Source of the DNA: Bacteroidota bacterium
Lineage (GTDB): Bacteria; Bacteroidota; Bacteroidia; Bacteroidales; Prolixibacteraceae
Assembly (NCBI GenBank): GCA_024278975.1
Contig: JAJRSD010000061.1
Span: 62,001 to 126,000, forward strand
Length of the DNA: 64,000 bases
Direction of reading: 5' to 3'
The notes below the pieces were generated by a model that made no database searches, was not told the origin of the DNA, and saw nothing but the letters and a program-made list of their open reading frames with translations. Shown here piece by piece: positions 35,195 through 44,480 of this stretch; position 1 is the first letter of the stretch, and every line of letters starts with the position of its first letter. The translations under genes and the position numbers were made by a program.

Positions 35195-37570
35195 TTATCT
35201 TCTTTCCGACATGGATGGCGGAACACTGTTTTTGCCCGTTCCCCATTTTTTATTGGGAGTAGATCCCATTGTGAAAGTAAGATTTCCGCCCGCCATAATT
35301 TCGCTGTGCGAAATCCATGTTCTGTCAAAAACTTTTCCGTTTAATGTTGCCGATTGAATATATTTATTCTCGCGTGAGTTATTTCGTGCCTCTATTTTAA
35401 AAGTTTTATTACCATTTATATGAAGAGTTGTTTTACCAAATAACGGACTGCCAATTGCATACGCATTGTTCCCCGGGGTTACCGGGTAAAACCCCATCGC
35501 ACTAAGTACATACCACGACGAGAGCGATCCCATATCTTCGTTTCCACAAATGCCACCTTCTCCAACCCTGTATAACTGTTCGGTAACCTGCCGCGCTCGT
35601 TGTTGGGTTTTCCACGGTTCTCCCGCATAATTATACAAATACGCAACATGGTGCGAAGGTTGATTGCCTTGCACATATTGTCCAATTGTTCCAACTACCC
35701 CAACATATTTTGGAGGCGTTATTATCGGGCTCATTTCGAAAAAAGTGTCAAGTTTTTTAATAAATGCTTCGTTGCTTCCAAACAAATTTATCAGTCCCTG
35801 AACATCGTGCTGAACCGACCAGATATATTGCCACGCGTTCGATTCGGTGTAATAACGATTCGGACGCCAACCTACCAAAAGAGGGTCGAAATATTTAAAA
35901 TACGAATTGACTTCGGTTTTAACAATCTCCTGCTCCCTGCCATTTATAGCTTCCAGCCAGGTGCCATCTGCCATTTTCGGACGCATAAACCGGGTTTCCG
36001 AATCCCACAAATTTTTATAATTTCCGGCACGTTTCATAAACAGTTTGTAGTCGTCATCTTTCCCAAGTTCGCGGGCCAGTTGTGCAATACACCAATCGTC
36101 GTAAGCCAGTTCCAATGTATTTGGCACCGACTCGGTTACCTTGTCAACAGGTGTGTAGCCCAGCTTTTTATAAAAGTCTAAACCCGACCTGCCCATGTGT
36201 TCCGGAACTGGTGGCAAAGGGTTTTCAAGTGCCTTTTTACGCATCGCATCATAGAGTTTCTCGTAATCGTAGTTACGATATCCTTTCATATATGCATCAA
36301 CAATTACCGGAATCAAATGGTCTCCCACCATTGCCTCACGATAAATATTCAGAAAATGTTGTGCAGGCAACCAGCCAAGATTCTCGGTTTTTGCAACAAT
36401 CGATTTTATAAAATCATTAACGTGGTCGGGGGCAATTATTGTTAACAGTGGATGCTGCGAGCGATATGTGTCCCAACACGAAAAAGAGCCATAAAAATCG
36501 TAATCTTTAGCAGTATGAATTTTTTGGTCGGATCCAAAGTATTTTCCATCAACATCTTGCGAAATATATTGCGCGAGAAGCGAATGGTAAACAGCCGTAT
36601 AGAAAATCTCCTTTTTATCGTCGGTTGTCTCTTCAATCTCTATTCTCGACAGTTCGTTGCTCCATATTTTACGTGCATTTTTATGAATCTCATCAAAATT
36701 CCAACCGGGAATTTCGGCGTTTAAATTTTTTCTGGCACCCTCTAAACTGGTGTACGATATTCCTACCTTAACCAATATCTGCTCGTTCTCGTCAGTCCGG
36801 AAACGCATAAACGCACCTATTTTTTCCCCTGCCTCTCCATTTTTGTATGGGAAAACACTTCCGCCCGATTCAGGCGTATAATACGATGCATCGAAAGTTC
36901 CGTAATACAAAAACGGTTTACTGAATTCGGCAACAAAAAATACTTGTCCGAGTCCTGCACTTTTTACACCTTCAATATGTGTATCGTCAACTATTGTTAA
37001 CTCCGAATTGGAACTGCTCTCCATATCTCCAATCTGGTGTCCAAGGTCGAGAATAATTTGCGAATTGTTAGCTTTCGGAAAAGTATATCTGTGGAAACCT
37101 GCCCGTTTTGTCGATGTGAGTTCAACCTTAATATTATAATCTTTTAATAAGACCGAATAATATCCCGGCGATGCCGACTCGTTTGCATGGTCGAATCTTG
37201 AGCGGTATCCCTCATCCGGATTTTCGGCACTTCCCGGAACTATTTGCAGTTTATCGCCAACTGTTGGCATCAGCATAATTTCCCCGCCATTTACCATTCC
37301 CACACCGCTCCAGTGAGTATGACTAAATCCCATTATCGAATTATCGGAATAAATATACCCTGCACAATAAGTCCAGCCTTCAGTTCCTGTATCGGGGCTT
37401 AAATGCACCATACCAAACGGCAACGATGCTCCGGGAAAAGTATGCCCAAAAAAATCAGTCCCAATAAAAGGGTTTACAAAATCTATCGCCTCTTGTTTTT
37501 CGCTATTCTGACTACTTATAATGTTAGAAAAACTGAGTAAAAAAATAATTAATAGAATATAGTATTTCAT
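35195..37570 (-). CDS. GH92 exo-alpha-mannosidase
   Basis: This 791-residue exported enzyme belongs to GH92, Ca2+-dependent inverting exo-alpha-mannosidases that trim N-glycans and yeast-type mannan. The signal peptide is about 1-20. The N-terminal beta sandwich carries HLSPDTGTEGWTYCAGY, then the SIMGFSHTHWSG signature near residue 75. The (alpha/alpha)6 domain has SFSCWDTYRSQHPL near 360 and the catalytic region GNEDMGSLSSWYVLSAMGFYPV near 680, where the family's general acid/base region lies. Linkage specificity cannot be read from sequence. It is divergent from the ROK gene across a 252-bp promoter region. Confidence 0.94.
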   Translation of the reverse strand: MKYYILLIIFLLSFSNIISSQNSEKQEAIDFVNPFIGTDFFGHTFPGASLPFGMVHLSPDTGTEGWTYCAGYIYSDNSIMGFSHTHWSGVGMVNGGEIMLMPTVGDKLQIVPGSAENPDEGYRSRFDHANESASPGYYSVLLKDYNIKVELTSTKRAGFHRYTFPKANNSQIILDLGHQIGDMESSSNSELTIVDDTHIEGVKSAGLGQVFFVAEFSKPFLYYGTFDASYYTPESGGSVFPYKNGEAGEKIGAFMRFRTDENEQILVKVGISYTSLEGARKNLNAEIPGWNFDEIHKNARKIWSNELSRIEIEETTDDKKEIFYTAVYHSLLAQYISQDVDGKYFGSDQKIHTAKDYDFYGSFSCWDTYRSQHPLLTIIAPDHVNDFIKSIVAKTENLGWLPAQHFLNIYREAMVGDHLIPVIVDAYMKGYRNYDYEKLYDAMRKKALENPLPPVPEHMGRSGLDFYKKLGYTPVDKVTESVPNTLELAYDDWCIAQLARELGKDDDYKLFMKRAGNYKNLWDSETRFMRPKMADGTWLEAINGREQEIVKTEVNSYFKYFDPLLVGWRPNRYYTESNAWQYIWSVQHDVQGLINLFGSNEAFIKKLDTFFEMSPIITPPKYVGVVGTIGQYVQGNQPSHHVAYLYNYAGEPWKTQQRARQVTEQLYRVGEGGICGNEDMGSLSSWYVLSAMGFYPVTPGNNAYAIGSPLFGKTTLHINGNKTFKIEARNNSRENKYIQSATLNGKVFDRTWISHSEIMAGGNLTFTMGSTPNKKWGTGKNSVPPSMSERR

Positions 37571-37822
37571 CTTTATTGTATTTTATATTGAAATAGTTCT
37601 CAATTTGTTCTATCCAGAAAATTATCTCAATTTTAACTGTTTACGGTATAATATTGGTTGTAAAATTAGATATTAAAAATTTAATAGCTGGTTAAAATAT
37701 AATGTATATTGAATAAATTATAAGAAGTTTTATTGATTATCTTTTCATCTATTTGTCACTGTTTTTCTAAATTTTAATACGATATTGTGGGAGTCCTTTT
37801 CGAAGAGTAAAAAATATAAATT

Positions 37823-38794
37823 ATGCAAAAAGAATTTTCTGAATATTTTATAGGGATCGACATTGGCGGAACAAAATGCGCTGTGGTTATTGGCAACGGC
37901 GACTTTAAAATTTACAAAAGAGTTCAGTTCGAAACCAAAACCGAACGCGGGTACAAAGAGATAATAAATGAGTTTTTTAGTAATCTCGACCAGTTTTTTC
38001 AAGAATTTCCAAAAGAGCAAGTCAGGCAAATCGGTATCAGCTGCGGAGGACCGCTCGATTCGGAAAAAGGATTTATCTATTCTCCACCAAATCTGCCGGG
38101 TTGGGACAATGTACCCATTGTAAAAATGTTTGAAGATAAGTATGGAATTCCCACTGCCATACAAAACGATGCCAACGCTTCGGCACTGGCAGAGTGGTTA
38201 ATGGGAGCCGGCAAAGGCACACGAAATATGATTTTCCTGACCTTTGGAACCGGAATGGGTTCGGGACTGATTTTAAATGGTCAGCTCTACGCAGGCACCA
38301 ACGATTTGGGAGGTGAAGTCGGGCATATCAGACTTGCTGACGATGGTCCTGTCGGGTTTGGGAAAGCCGGTTCTTTCGAAGGCTTTTGCAGTGGTGGCGG
38401 AATTGCACAACTGGCAAAAACCGTAATTTCAGCAAAAGTTGCCGGCGGAATTGAAAGTGACTTCTGCAACACCGGAAATCTGGAAAACATGTCAGCAAAA
38501 ACAGTTGCAATTGCTGCCAACAACGGCGACCCGGTTGCCAACGAAATAATTAAAATATCGGGCGAATATCTCGGCAAAGCACTGGCAATTCTTATCGATA
38601 CTTTAAACCCGCAGTGTATCGTTATCGGAAGTATTTATGCACGCAATGTTAAGCTTTTCGACCCGCATATTAACAGGATGATCGAAAAGGAAGCAATTCC
38701 AGCAGCCGTTGAAGTTTGCAAAATAAAACCTGCTCTCCTCGGCGATTCCATTGGCGACTATGCTGCACTCTGCGTAGCAATTAACGAAGTTTAA
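37823..38794 (+). CDS. ROK-family sugar kinase
   Basis: This 323-residue kinase phosphorylates a hexose or N-acetylhexosamine with ATP. The phosphate-1 motif GIDIGGTKCAVVIG is at residues 9-22, the catalytic Asp lies in QNDANASALAEW near 114, and TFGTGMGSGLILNGQLYAG with GGEVGHIRL complete the sugar site. The usual ROK zinc ligands (CxCGxxGCxE) are reduced to a single Cys (GFGKAGSFEGFCSG), so zinc is probably not bound. It starts the forward half of the glycan locus; the SIS gene follows 9 bp later, which suggests a kinase-isomerase pair for a mannose- or aminosugar-derived product. Confidence 0.88.
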   Translation: MQKEFSEYFIGIDIGGTKCAVVIGNGDFKIYKRVQFETKTERGYKEIINEFFSNLDQFFQEFPKEQVRQIGISCGGPLDSEKGFIYSPPNLPGWDNVPIVKMFEDKYGIPTAIQNDANASALAEWLMGAGKGTRNMIFLTFGTGMGSGLILNGQLYAGTNDLGGEVGHIRLADDGPVGFGKAGSFEGFCSGGGIAQLAKTVISAKVAGGIESDFCNTGNLENMSAKTVAIAANNGDPVANEIIKISGEYLGKALAILIDTLNPQCIVIGSIYARNVKLFDPHINRMIEKEAIPAAVEVCKIKPALLGDSIGDYAALCVAINEV

Positions 38795-38803
38795 ATTAAA
38801 AAA

Positions 38804-39441
38804 ATGGATAAAATCAATCAGTTAGCAGAACGCTACAATCAGTTGGATTTTCTAAAACCGGAGATTGAAAAAGCTTCAGAAGCAATTATTAATTCATACT
38901 CGAAAGGGGGTAAATTACTTGTTTGCGGAAATGGGGGAAGTGCCGCCGATGCCGACCACATTGTGGGCGAATTGATGAAAAGTTTTGAGCGGAAACGCCC
39001 GGTTAATCAAAATTAAAATCCGCTTTGGAAGATGTTGATGCATCGAGAGGAGAATATCTTGCCGGGAATTTACAACAGGGTTTGCCTGCCATTTCTCTAA
39101 ATGCACATTCGGGATTAATCTCGGCAGTTGCCAACGATATTGATGCTGATGTTGTTTATGCACAGCAAGTTACAGGCTACGGAAACAGTGGTGATATTTT
39201 AATTGGAATTAGTACTTCGGGCAACTCGCAAAATGTTATTGATGCGCTAATTGTAGCCAAAGCAAAAGGGCTGATTACCATCGGACTTTCCGGTAAGACA
39301 GGAGGAAAAATGAAAGCATACTGCGATTTTCTGATAAATGTTCTGGAAACAAGAACTGCTTATGTACAAGAATTGCATCTGCCTGTTTATCACACCATTT
39401 GCATGGTGGTTGAGGATTATTTCTTTCACCCAAAAAAGTGA
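38804..39441 (+). pseudogene. SIS-domain phosphosugar isomerase (GmhA-like), single-base frameshift
   Basis: The first 70 codons (38804-39016) encode the start of a SIS domain with LLVCGNGGSAADADHIVGEL. The rest (to 39441) continues in another frame with DASRGEYLAGNLQQGLPAIS, GYGNSGDILIGISTSGNSQNVIDA and HLPVYHTICMVVEDYFF. Restoring one T in AATTAAAA near 39013 would give a continuous protein of about 212 residues, the normal length of sedoheptulose-7-phosphate-isomerase-like SIS proteins. Either the gene is inactive or the base is missing from the assembly. Next to a ROK kinase it probably isomerises the phosphorylated sugar. Confidence 0.82.
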
Positions 39442-39476
39442 TTTTTCAAATAGTAAAACAAATAAAAACCTATAAA

Positions 39477-42019
39477 ATGAGTAACATTTCGCGAAGAACT
39501 TTTATAAACCGTACTGCTTCGGGAACAGCTTTAATTGCAATAAATCCCGTTTCAAATCTTTTAGCATCCGATTTCCGGGATGCCCGGTTATGGCCCGATT
39601 ATGCAAAAGATTATAAGTTTTATATGATTGGACAGGCGCATCTCGACCCCGTTTGGTTGTGGCCCTGGTCCGAAGGTGTTTCGGTTATCCACAGTACTTT
39701 TCGGGCTGCACTCGACCGCATGAATGAAACTCCTGATTTTTGTTTTACTGCAAGTTCTGCGCAGTTTTACCAGTGGGTAGCAGAGAACGACCCCGAAATG
39801 TTAGATAAAATAAAACTGCGTATTGAGGAAGGCCGCTGGAATATTGTTGGTGGCTGGTGGATTGAGCCCGATGTAAATATGCCATCCGGAGAAGCCTTTG
39901 TAAGGCAGGGATTGTATGGGCAGCTCACTTTTCAGAGACTTCTCGGACACCGGGCAAAAGTTGCATCGAACCCCGATTCATTTGGGCACACCAGTTCGCT
40001 TCCTCAAATTATAAAGTCGCAGGGCATGGAAAACTACATTTTTATGCGCCCAGGTGTTGGCGAAAAAGAGATTCCTGCCGACCTCTTTTGGTGGGAAGGT
40101 ATCGACGGAACTAAAGTTTTGACCTACCGCATTCAAATCAGCTATAACGACAGGGGAAGTGTTGATGAGCGTATCGAAAAAATTCTCGAGGGTTCGAAAA
40201 AGCAACCGATGAAAAGTTTTATGGCTTATTATGGTGCGGGCGACCACGGCGGCGGAGCAACAAAAGAGAACATTAAGTCGATAAATAAACTGAAGAGTGA
40301 AAAAGACGCACCCCAAGTTTTTTACAGTACCAACGATAAATATTTCGAGGATATAAGAGCAGATAAAAACCTGAAAATTCCAGTTGTGAATGACGACCTT
40401 CAACATCATTCTGTTGGTTGTTACACCATAGAATCGGAGATAAAAAAGGTAACCGGCAATCGGAAACCGCATTGGTTACGGCCGAAAAGATTACGGCAAT
40501 CGGCTCGGTTGCATGGAATGCAAAATATCCGAAAGACGAACTTACAACTGCCTGGCAGCGCGTACTTTGCCTTCAGTTTCACGACAGTCTGGCCGGAACT
40601 TCACTTTTCGAGCACTCGCAAACTGCCCGCGAGGGATACGGATTTGCACTCGACACTGCACATCAGGCAACGATTATGGCCATGCAAAAACTCGAATGGC
40701 AGGTAGCTGCAGTTGACCCCGAGTCGCAATATGTTTTGGTTTTTAATCCGCACACCTGGGATGTTACCGGAAATTTCGAATACGATTTTATTTGGAGTTC
40801 AAAACACAAATCGTCGAGGGTTGAAGATGAACAGGGAAATTCGCTGCCTCATCAGTGGACTTTAGGCTCAAGTCAGGCAGGCAGCAGAAAGAAATTAATT
40901 GTTAAAACAACAATTCCTGCTTTCGGTTATCGCCAGATTCGGTTATTAGATGGCGATGCATTCAAAATCAACAAAGATGTTACGGCAAAAAATAATCAGC
41001 TTGAAAACGAATATCTCCGGGTAAGCTTTTCTGATGATGGAAATATTGGTATTTTCGATAAAACAACCGGACAAGAGTTATTTGACGGAGGTAAAACCGG
41101 ATGCCGTGCAATTATTATCGACGACCCAAGCGATACCTGGAGTCACGATGTAGTTTCGTTTTCCGATGAAATTGGTTCGTTTAAAAGTGCCGAAATAAAA
41201 GTCCTCGAAAATGGTCCGCTCAGGGCTATCGTCCGCGTAAAAACAGCTTATGGAAATTCATTCCTAACCATCGACTGGATACTCTATTCAGGCTCGAAAA
41301 ATTTAAAGGCAAAAGTTTCTCTCGACTGGCACGAGCAACTGAAAATGTTAAAGTTCTCTTTCCCTGTGAATGTTGAATCGCCAACTTCAACCTACGAAAC
41401 TGCTTATGGAAACATTGAGCGTGCCGTTAATGGCGATGAAAACCCGGGACAAAGATGGATTGATGTTACCGGAAAGCAGAATGGAAAAACTTATGGGTTA
41501 ACCGTTATGAACGATGCCAAATATGGTTACAATGTTATTGACAACGACATGCGGATTTCAATTGCAAGAGCTGCCGTTTTTGCCCATCACCGGCCCAAAA
41601 AACTCGACCCGTCGAAAGAATATCTTTGGATGGACCAGGGGATACAAACATTCGAGATGTTGATTGTGCCGCATGAAAATAGCTGGCGTGAAAGTAATAT
41701 TGTGAAAACTGCAGATGAATTCAGTGCTTCGTTTATCCCTATTTATCAGGGAATTCACGGAGGTGCTATGCCAAAATCAGGTTCGTTCCTTTCATGCGAT
41801 TCAGAAAATGTTTTAGTATCGGCACTAAAAAAAGCCGAAGACGGCGACGATTTAATAATCAGATGTGTTGAAACGCTGGGATTAACAACAGATGCAACCG
41901 TTGATTTACGGTTTGCCGGTTCGAAATGGACAGGTAGTTTCTCACCCTACGAAATAAAAACTTTACGGATGGATAAAAGTACAGGAAGTATTAAAGAGGT
42001 GAGTTTACTGGAAGAGTAG
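39477..42019 (+). pseudogene. GH38 alpha-mannosidase with Tat-like signal, single-base frameshift
   Basis: From ATG 39477 the protein begins SNISRRTFINRTASG, a twin-arginine-type signal. The GH38 barrel follows with zinc motif GQAHLDPVWLWPW and nucleophile motif NPDSFGHTSSLPQ. Near 40451 the frame breaks; the second frame resumes with NRQSETALVTAEK, QFHDSLAGTS and the full C-terminal beta domains to 42019. Adding one A to GTAACC restores EIKKVNRQ and a protein of about 848 residues, normal for the family. GH38 enzymes remove alpha-linked mannose and would complement GH92. True inactivation and assembly error cannot be told apart here. Confidence 0.85.
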
Positions 42020-42049
42020 GTTGCATTAATAATCATTAAAAATATAATT

Positions 42050-43201
42050 GTGAGTAGTTCAAAAGTTAGTATCAAAAAAACATTGCCCGTTTTTATGTCG
42101 TTTGCCGTAATGGGCTTTGTCGATATTGTTGGAGTTGCAACGGGTTACATTAAAAACGATTTCGGCCTGGCCGACAATCTTGCACAACTTATCCCGTCGA
42201 TGGCACTGTTCTGGTTTTTTGTTTTATCGGTCCCATCAGGATTATTACAGGATAGAATAGGAAAACGTAACATGCTCAATATTGGGATGTTACTGACAAG
42301 TGTGGGGATGGTTATCCCGTTTTTTCACTACTCGTTTCCGGTAATGCTGGCGGCTTTTATTGTTTTGGGAATTGGAAACACCATCGTTCAGGTTTCGGCA
42401 AATCCACTGCTACACGATGTTTCGCCAAAATCGAAATACTCGAGTTACATGAGCCTGTCACAGTTTATTAAAGCAATAATTTCGTTGCTGGGCCCCATTA
42501 TCACAACAGTGATGGCAACCGTATTTGGCGACTGGAAACTGGTTTTTGCAATCTATGCAATCACTTCAATACTATCAGTTATCTGGCTCTATTTCACCCA
42601 AATAGAGGAGGAACAATCTACCGGGGGCGCTGCAACTTTCAAAAGCTGTTTTAGCCTGCTGAATAACAAATTTATCCTTTTTATGGTGCTGGGTATTTTT
42701 ATGCTTGTGGGCTCCGATGTGGGAATGAACTCGAATATTGCCAATCTCCTTCAAAATAAATTCGGGCTTACTTTGAATAATGCATCGCTCGGAATAAGCC
42801 TCTATTTTACCGCATTAATGATAGGTCGTTTTTCAGGAGCAGTTATTTTGAACTGGATTTCGGCACGTCGGTTTTTACTTTTAACGGCGATAATTGCATT
42901 AATCAGTATGGTTGGACTGTTGGCTGCACCAACGGTTTTGTTTGCACAAATTGCCATTTTTATGATAGGCCTCGGCTCTGCAAACCTTTTCCCGCTTATC
43001 TTTTCCATTGCCCTCGAAAAAATGCCGGGGCGGCCAAACGAGGTTTCAGGATTGATGATTATGGCCGTTTCGGGAGGGGCTTTTATTCCCCCGGTTATGG
43101 GATTGGTCAGTTCCGGTTTTGGGGTAGTCACCAGTTTTATCGTGCTGGTTGTTTGTATGATTTATCTCGTTAGCTTAGCAATTTATGCACTAAAAAAATA
43201 A
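42050..43201 (+). CDS. MFS sugar permease of the FucP type
   Basis: This 383-residue transporter has about 12 membrane segments and a GTG start at 42050 that gives the natural short cytoplasmic N-terminus. Family marks are FVDIVGVATGYIKNDFGL near residue 22, GLLQDRIGKRNML near 65 and GNTIVQVSANPLLHDVSP near 108. FucP/GluP-type carriers import fucose, glucose, galactose or N-acetylhexosamines with protons. Here it probably imports the mono- or disaccharide released by GH38/GH92/GH2. The next gene starts 4 bp after its stop. Confidence 0.87.
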   Translation: MSSSKVSIKKTLPVFMSFAVMGFVDIVGVATGYIKNDFGLADNLAQLIPSMALFWFFVLSVPSGLLQDRIGKRNMLNIGMLLTSVGMVIPFFHYSFPVMLAAFIVLGIGNTIVQVSANPLLHDVSPKSKYSSYMSLSQFIKAIISLLGPIITTVMATVFGDWKLVFAIYAITSILSVIWLYFTQIEEEQSTGGAATFKSCFSLLNNKFILFMVLGIFMLVGSDVGMNSNIANLLQNKFGLTLNNASLGISLYFTALMIGRFSGAVILNWISARRFLLLTAIIALISMVGLLAAPTVLFAQIAIFMIGLGSANLFPLIFSIALEKMPGRPNEVSGLMIMAVSGGAFIPPVMGLVSSGFGVVTSFIVLVVCMIYLVSLAIYALKK

Positions 43202-43205
43202 TATT

Positions 43206-44321
43206 ATGGAAACTAAAGTGCAAGTTGAACCCAAAGAGAGGTTACAGTCGCTCGACACATTGCGAGGTTTTGATATGTTTTGGATAATTGGCGGAGGCGC
43301 TTTTATTACTGCCCTGTCGAAAGCTACCGACTGGGGCTGGCTGGCTCCAATTGCCCACCAGATGCACCACACCAGTTGGTCGGGATTTCAGTTTGAAGAC
43401 CTGATTTTTCCACTATTTATGTTTATTTCAGGAGTAGCTATTCCGTTTGCCATAACCAGCAAACTCGAAAAAGGTATCGAAAAAAAGGTGCTCTATAAAA
43501 AGGTATTTATCAGAATGATTTTGCTGATTCTTTTGGGATTTGTGTACAATGGTGCATTGCGCGATGGTTTTTCGAACATGCGTTATCCGAGTGTACTTTC
43601 ACAAATCGGGATTGCCTACTTTTTTGCAGCACTGATTATTATAAACACCACCGAAATAAAAACGCGTATTTTTTGGTTAGTTGGTATTCTCGCAGGTATT
43701 GCGGCAATTCAATTTCTTGTTCCGGTTCCCGGTTTTGGGGCGGGTGCTTTTACCCCCGATGGAAGTATAAACGCCTGGTTAGACCAGCACATTCTGCCCG
43801 GAAAATTAATCTACAAAACCTACGACCCCGAAGGTGTTTTGTGTATTGTTTCGGCAACATCGGTTACTTTAATGGGAACATTTGCAGGGTTTATTTTTCG
43901 CAACAAAAAAATTAATCCCAACAAAAAAACAGTATATCTGCTAATTATCGGGGCAGCCATTGTTGCTGCTGCACTTCTGCTTTCGCCGGTTTATCCCATC
44001 ATCAAAAAAATATGGACCGTTCCGTTTAATATGCTCACCGCCGGAATCGGATTCCTTTTAATTGCCACATTCTACTACATTATCGATGTAAGAAAATGGG
44101 ACGGATGGATTTTCTTTTTCAAGGTAATCGGGATGAATTCAATTACCATTTATATTGGTGGTCGTATTATCGATTTCTGGCACGCATCAGGATTTCTTCT
44201 TGGGTGGCTCGCTAACCCGGCCGGTAATTTTGGCGATGTAATAATCACAGTTGGGGTAATCACACTCGAATGGTTTTTCCTCTACTATTTGTACAAAAAC
44301 AAAATATTTTTGAGGGTATAG
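43206..44321 (+). CDS. HGSNAT-like transmembrane acyltransferase (DUF5009), copy 1
   Basis: This 371-residue membrane protein has about ten hydrophobic segments. It carries the family start RLQSLDTLRGFDMFWIIGGG and the motif HHTSWSGFQFEDLIFPLFMFISGVA near residues 57-81. That region corresponds to the active-site His loop of human heparan-alpha-glucosaminide N-acetyltransferase. Such proteins pass an acetyl group from cytoplasmic acetyl-CoA to a sugar on the other side of the membrane. In glycan loci they may re-acetylate glucosamine in the periplasm, but this is untested. A paralogue is at 48462. Confidence 0.82.
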   Translation: METKVQVEPKERLQSLDTLRGFDMFWIIGGGAFITALSKATDWGWLAPIAHQMHHTSWSGFQFEDLIFPLFMFISGVAIPFAITSKLEKGIEKKVLYKKVFIRMILLILLGFVYNGALRDGFSNMRYPSVLSQIGIAYFFAALIIINTTEIKTRIFWLVGILAGIAAIQFLVPVPGFGAGAFTPDGSINAWLDQHILPGKLIYKTYDPEGVLCIVSATSVTLMGTFAGFIFRNKKINPNKKTVYLLIIGAAIVAAALLLSPVYPIIKKIWTVPFNMLTAGIGFLLIATFYYIIDVRKWDGWIFFFKVIGMNSITIYIGGRIIDFWHASGFLLGWLANPAGNFGDVIITVGVITLEWFFLYYLYKNKIFLRV

Positions 44322-44427
44322 TTATAAAATTATACTGTTTTAAATTAAACGAGCGGGTACTATTTCCCTTTTATAATTTGTTTTAATACAGACATTTAAT
44401 GTTTTGCAGAAATTATATTCAGAACTG

Positions 44428-44447
44428 TTTCCCCTCGCGAGGGGAAA
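44428..44447. repeat. 20-bp perfect palindrome, likely dispersed intergenic repeat
   Basis: The sequence at 44428-44447 is its own reverse complement (TTTCCCCTCG joined to CGAGGGGAAA) and lies between the acyltransferase and the Asp-box gene. It is followed by GTCGAAGACAAAAGGG, a tail that I associate with interspersed repeats in Bacteroidota. There is no T-run, so it is not a classical terminator. Confidence 0.5.
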
Positions 44448-44480
44448 TGTCGAAGACAAAAGGGTAAAAAATATTCATTT

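Noticed and set aside
35600-36181. Forward 193-codon frame inside the GH92 gene
   Set aside because: It is antisense to a conserved enzyme and has no recognisable domain.
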